From Sepiola atlantica (lineage: Eukaryota > Mollusca > Cephalopoda > Sepiida > Sepiolidae), in contig OY744522.1 in NCBI GenBank assembly GCA_963556195.1, positions 35,114,483-35,178,482 of the forward strand: a DNA stretch of 64,000 nucleotides, in the 5' to 3' direction. Position numbers and translations under genes: made by a program. The notes beneath the pieces were generated by a model, which was given only the letters and a program-made list of their open reading frames with translations, had not been told where the DNA came from and searched no databases. Positions 51,101 to 57,000 of this stretch are shown piece by piece (position 1 is the stretch's first letter; each line of letters begins with the position of its first letter).

Positions 51101-54100
51101 TGGTTGCTGCACAACAATAATAGATTTAATTATCATGACAAATAGTGAGCCAGCGGATTATGTTTTTTCTGATTGGTTAAGCGGAATTAACTGAGGGAAA
51201 ATCTGCTAATAAAAAGACAAGAAAATCAGAAGAAAAGGGGAACGAGAAACGTGAGTGTCAAGTGAGATTCTGCGGTGAGCCGAATTGTTTTCGTTCATTG
51301 GAACTCGAAGTTACACAGAGGGTTTTTGTGCTTCTACAGGAATTGAACCGAACTGAGTTTTTTTTTGTTTGTTTAACGTTTGAATTCCCAGTTATAGAAA
51401 CGTCTCATATTCAGAGGGAGAAGGGTATTTTAAAATAATCATTTGGTGAGTATCAGCAGCAGCAGCAGTGGCCTGTGGTCGCCCATCTGATCATTAGTCA
51501 CAGATTCTTTACAAAATCTCTGTTGTCTTTTCCAGCGTCCCGTGAAGATCGAATACCAGCCAATCAAAGTTGGAGAAAGCAGTGGCAAATTCGAAATGAC
51601 CAGCCCGGAATTGGGCCACTACCATTATGATGTGAAGTTAAAAGCAACACCGGCCGCTCCAGAGAGACCAATCTACTTTTGCACTTCCTTTGGACTGACA
51701 GTCAATCAGACAGCCAAGTTTCTCAATTTTTGTAAACAAAAATCTGATTATGTCTGCAAGGTAAAGCCATGTTTTTCTTTTTGTTTGTTAGGGATGGTGG
51801 TGCTGGGGGTCTTTTTTTCTTTCAATTTTTAAAACTCTATGCACATTTTAAATATAACCATTTGCCCCAAAAAGACAAAAATAGTTTTTCTTGTTTCATA
51901 AGACTGTACTTCACTCATTTGTCATTTGTCAGATTCGAAAAAGAGATATTGACTTTGTAATGTTTTCTTAGGAGTGTGGATTCTGTTTAGAATGTAAATG
52001 CAATCTCAAAATGATCCCTCATTTATTCATTTCTTATAAATCAGATGATTCTATTGTTGTCATTGGTTTCCTCAATATCTTTCTAGTTAGAATTCTTTCT
52101 AGAAAGAAATCGGTATTTACAGGAGGGACTATGTGAAGTGAAAAGTGTTTCTGTGGAATGAACCGGATTCGAACTTTGCACACCCAGGTTGTCAGCCCCC
52201 CCCCCCCCCCCCCAAATGATCACTGACTTTCTGACATGGTCCTGGATGTGAATGTAAAATTATATCCACGTGGTGAGGCCTCAATTTTTGGTGCTTTGAA
52301 TAGTGTGGAGTCACCCATTAGTTGTTATTACTCCCAGGTCAACTCTGACCCAGAGTTGTAATACCCGTCAGGTATGGGTTAAATAGAACTATCATACACA
52401 GAATAAATTGCAAAATATACGAGGCCTTTCTAAAAAGTATCCGACCGTAGGCCAGAAAAAATATTTAAAATATGTGATGGGGTTGTATACCTACAAAAAA
52501 ATTAAACTACAAACCATTCATATATAAAAAAAATGACCTTCGAATTTATCAGATGAGGATCAGTAATTTATATTATTTGTATTATTCGGACTATTGTTCT
52601 CATCGGTTGTTATTTTCACGACATTTCGGCCAATGTAACTTCCGAACTTCTTCAGGTTCTTCTTCTTTTCAAAGTTGGGAATCTTTGTATTGATTTATCT
52701 ACCTCCCACAAGGTAAGATATGACACAAGGTCGGGAAAGTGGGATTAGATAAGCCAGCACTCGAAAGGTGAGCACTCTGGCCATTTAAAAATTGCCTGGG
52801 CAGCCCCGTCGGCATTCCCCGGTAGGGGCGCCTCAGGCGATTAGCAATAAACTAACCCCTTCTCAAAGGGTGAGAAGGCAAAGCCTGGGAGGGTGGACCT
52901 CCTAGAACTGCACAGGACAGCGTGCAGTATCCATCGGAACAGATACTACACTTTGATCTTGACCAAAAGGCCAACAACTTTGTAGCACTCATAAATAATT
53001 ACTTATTTACCTTCTCGGAGAACAGTCCCTGTTAGGCGAAATGTTTACTCACTAACCCTAACAGCTTGCAGGGCGCATTTATTTCATCAGTCCCAAGAAG
53101 GACTTCTTCAGCCCCTTTAGGAATCATGAACAACAATCATAGAGATTTGTGAAAGCAACCAAGAAGCCCACTCCCCTTTCCCCTCTCCTGCTTTTTATTC
53201 ACTGGATTCTCTAGCACCAGCCATTCTCCACTGGAAGAATTACTGCTCGGAGAAAAGTGACAGCCAAACTTTCTAATTCTTCATTTCACTCGGACACTGT
53301 TCAACTTTGTTCCACCTGTACCAAACGGTGTAGATAACTTTAATGAATGAACCCTTTCGTTGTTGTTATAAAAAAGGTCTTGTTTTTCCTTTCGTGCTAG
53401 CTCGGAAATACAGAATTCCGAACGAAACCCTTTATTCAATGCACTGTTCTCATTCTGTCACCATTGTCGAGTAAAAGTGTTAATTTTTATGTTATTCTTA
53501 GTTTTAATCACCTGAGCGAACCCTAACCCTAAACTTGAAGTGGACTGCCACTTAGAACTAATTGTTACCTGTTACGCCACATGAACATTGTGAAAATAAC
53601 AACCACGATGAGAATAGTAGTCCACACAATTCAAAGGTTGAGATGCAGAAAAACTCAACACCCAACCAAATTTATGATATGTCGACACCGATACCATTTT
53701 TAACTTAAAGTGTAAATTTTTAGATTATTCTTAGTTTTAATCACCCTAACCCTAACACCATTTCAATGTTGACACTTAAAAATATCAACAAAGAAAACTA
53801 ATGTACATAAAGTGCCCATTTTCACATTGTATTTATGTTGTAAACTTAATAAAATAGGTTTAATGTTTTCTCATAAACATTATTACAAATCAATTTCAGG
53901 GTTGAAAACTAATTCATAAGATATTCTATTAACTAAAGAATAATTGAAATTGCTTCTAAAATTTTCAGCTTTTTTTCAGACAAGGAATTTGTTTGCAAAA
54001 GTCTTTTAATTGACAAGGAATTGTCTTTCATCTGTAAAATAATGCCTAATGAAACGCTTTTCTGATTTTGGATTAATTTGATAAACTCTGTCAGTTTGTA

Positions 54101-56953
54101 ATTAAATCGCTTTTGTGGCCAGATTTTCTTGTTTCACATTCAAAAGCCTTTCCTTTACTCATGCCATTTTTCAGATTCGAAAAACAAATATTGCTTTTTA
54201 GAAACGAGGCTTCTGCTTACAATGTCAGAATGATCACTGAGTTTTTGAGATGCACATTGACACCATTTCAAAGTTTACATTTGTAAATAAAAAGGAAAGA
54301 TAAATCATTTTATGGCATGTCAGAAAGTGAGTGATCATTTTCACATTGTAAACACAGTCGTTTAAAAAATTTACAAAACCTACTTATTACTACTTATTAT
54401 TACTTATTACTACTTATTATTACCTATTACTACTTATTATTTATTATTACTGATTATTACTTATTACTACTTATTATTACTTATTACTACTTAGTATTAC
54501 TTATCATTACTGATTATTACTGATTATTACTTATTACTACTTATTATTACTGATTATTACTTATTACTACTTATTATTACTGATTATTACTTATTATTAC
54601 TGATTATTACTTATTATTACTGGTTATTACTTATTATTACTGGTTATTACTTATTACTACTTATTACTACTTATTATTACTTATTATTATTTATTATTAT
54701 TTATTATTACTGATTATTACTTATTATTACTTATTATTACTTATTACTACTTATTACTACTTATTACTACTTATTACTTTCAACATATAAAAAATGTGTG
54801 ATTACTTTTTCTCGCACAATTCTTGAATTCTGATGATTGGTGAGATTGCGTCTCAGTTAAAGCATGAACCTCGAGAAATGGAGTGGCGACTCTTGTAGCA
54901 TGTCTCACTGGTGCTGGCATAGCGATAATGCTTTCACCATTATTACGGCAGGCAGGGCCATACCCCCCTCCCAACATATTCTGTCCTTAAGTAATTATTC
55001 TGTTATTGAATACATGATAATAAAATTAGATTGCATAATTTTTTCCATAAGGGAACTGAGACGACAGCCATAATGGCTGGTGTCTTCCGGTGCTCTCGTC
55101 TTGATAGAGTTAACATTATCGGCTGCCAACAACTTCATTCCAAGCTGTTCTGTTTGAACATATGAGGTTTCAGGTCTCTTTAAGTTTTGTAGGTTATCCC
55201 ACACTAGTTTTATGTCTATTTTCCTTGGTATCATTTATAACAATATGGAAGCCATGTTGTTTTTTGGTCAATCAGTAGGGTTTTTTTAAGTAAGTTTGAT
55301 GTAGTTTTTGGTGCTTGCTGGGTTGGTGTTTCTGATGGAACTGGAAAACATGGCTCTGGGACTGATTAAGTCCTGCAGAGGCCCGAAAAACTAAGAATAT
55401 TATCCCCCCCCTCCCCCAACACATTTAATTTGAATAAAATGTATTACATGAAAAAGAATAAATCATTGATTTATTGAAATGTTTGGAATATATGTTTATT
55501 ACATGACCTGCGAAATAAAATAATGTATATTCTAACAAAGATTTAAGACAATATGACCTCAGAGGATGATTAAACCTGGACAGTACAGGGAGATGTGTGC
55601 AGAACAGGAGACTTTGATGGTTTGGCTACATTAAAAGAATGGATGAAAGTTCTTGGGTTAGTAGATGTAGAACTGTTGAGTTCGTGGGTTCAGTTCACTG
55701 GAGAAGGCCAAGGAAAATATGAGAGGAAGTGATAAGGATGGATTTGAGAGAAAGAGGGATACATAAAGACCTGGCCAGAGATAGGTTACTTTGGAAGTCA
55801 ATTTTTCAAAGCATGCATGCCACCATGTAAAATGGATGTTAAACCGAATATGATGATGATTATACGTCAGCATTAAATAATCCAAAAACGGTTGATTTGC
55901 TATTAAACAAACCAAACCATTATTATGAACCCGTCTCAGAACAGGTATTCCAACTCGTATACATATATAAATATGTACACAGCTCTTATTATTTCTTACT
56001 CACTTGGAGTTCTCACAAAGTCATTACCAGTGATCGCTGGCAAAAAATAGGTGATGTTCCCTAGAGACCAAGTGACAACAAGTTTCTCCAGATTTCCAGT
56101 ACTCTCAGCTCTATCTGATCACTATTGCAACTCACTTTGCATTCTCACACCAGCCGTTTACCATTGAATTCTTGCTAATAATGGCTGGTATTTTTTCTCT
56201 GATATTTCAGTGACACTAAGAGTATTTAGTACTCACCATGCCCTTCAAGTGGAGGTCTGGATGGTGCTTTCCCCATTTGGTCTTTACATCCTCTCGAACC
56301 TTCCATGGTCATTTTCTGTGGTCCTAGCTGATTTTTGGGTATTTTTGTATGGGATGGAGAAGTATTATTTTACTGAAAGGCAGTTTTTTACACAAGTCGT
56401 TATCAGTGATTGCTCATTGACAACAAATCTCTCCAGATTTCCAGTACTCTCCACCTCTTTTGATAACTATTGCAAATGACTTTGCATCATCACAAAAGCC
56501 ACTTACCATCAATTTCTCGCTGGCAACGACTATTGGTCTTCTTTGGGATTTGAATGGTAATAAGCCCCCCCCCCCCCTCCCAGGTCCCAATACTCTCCGC
56601 ACTCTTCCAGTGGAGGTCTGGTTAGTGCTTTCCCTCTTCGATCTTTCCATCCTCCTTAACCCTTCATGATAATTTGTGTGGTATCAGCCGAGGCTGATGC
56701 CATCTAATGTGTGTGTGTGTGTTTTCTCCTCCAGGGGTAAGTGGGTGTCAGTTTATGGAATTTCTGGTAGTTTCAGTTCCTTTGGGTTCGTGTAATGCAA
56801 TGCTATTTTAAAACAACCCTGAGGTGGGGATTGCTGCTAGTATAAAATATGTTTTGATGGTGGATCGATTCTAATTTGAGAAGAAACAAATTTCCTTTGT
56901 TTCATCAAACTTTAATTTATTTGTATTTTCAAACTTTTTAAGCATGATCATGT

Positions 56954-57000
<47 letters not shown>

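Noticed and set aside
53044..53760. Telomere-like CCCTAA repeats
   Set aside because: Only two units at each of three places; too short to indicate an interstitial telomere.
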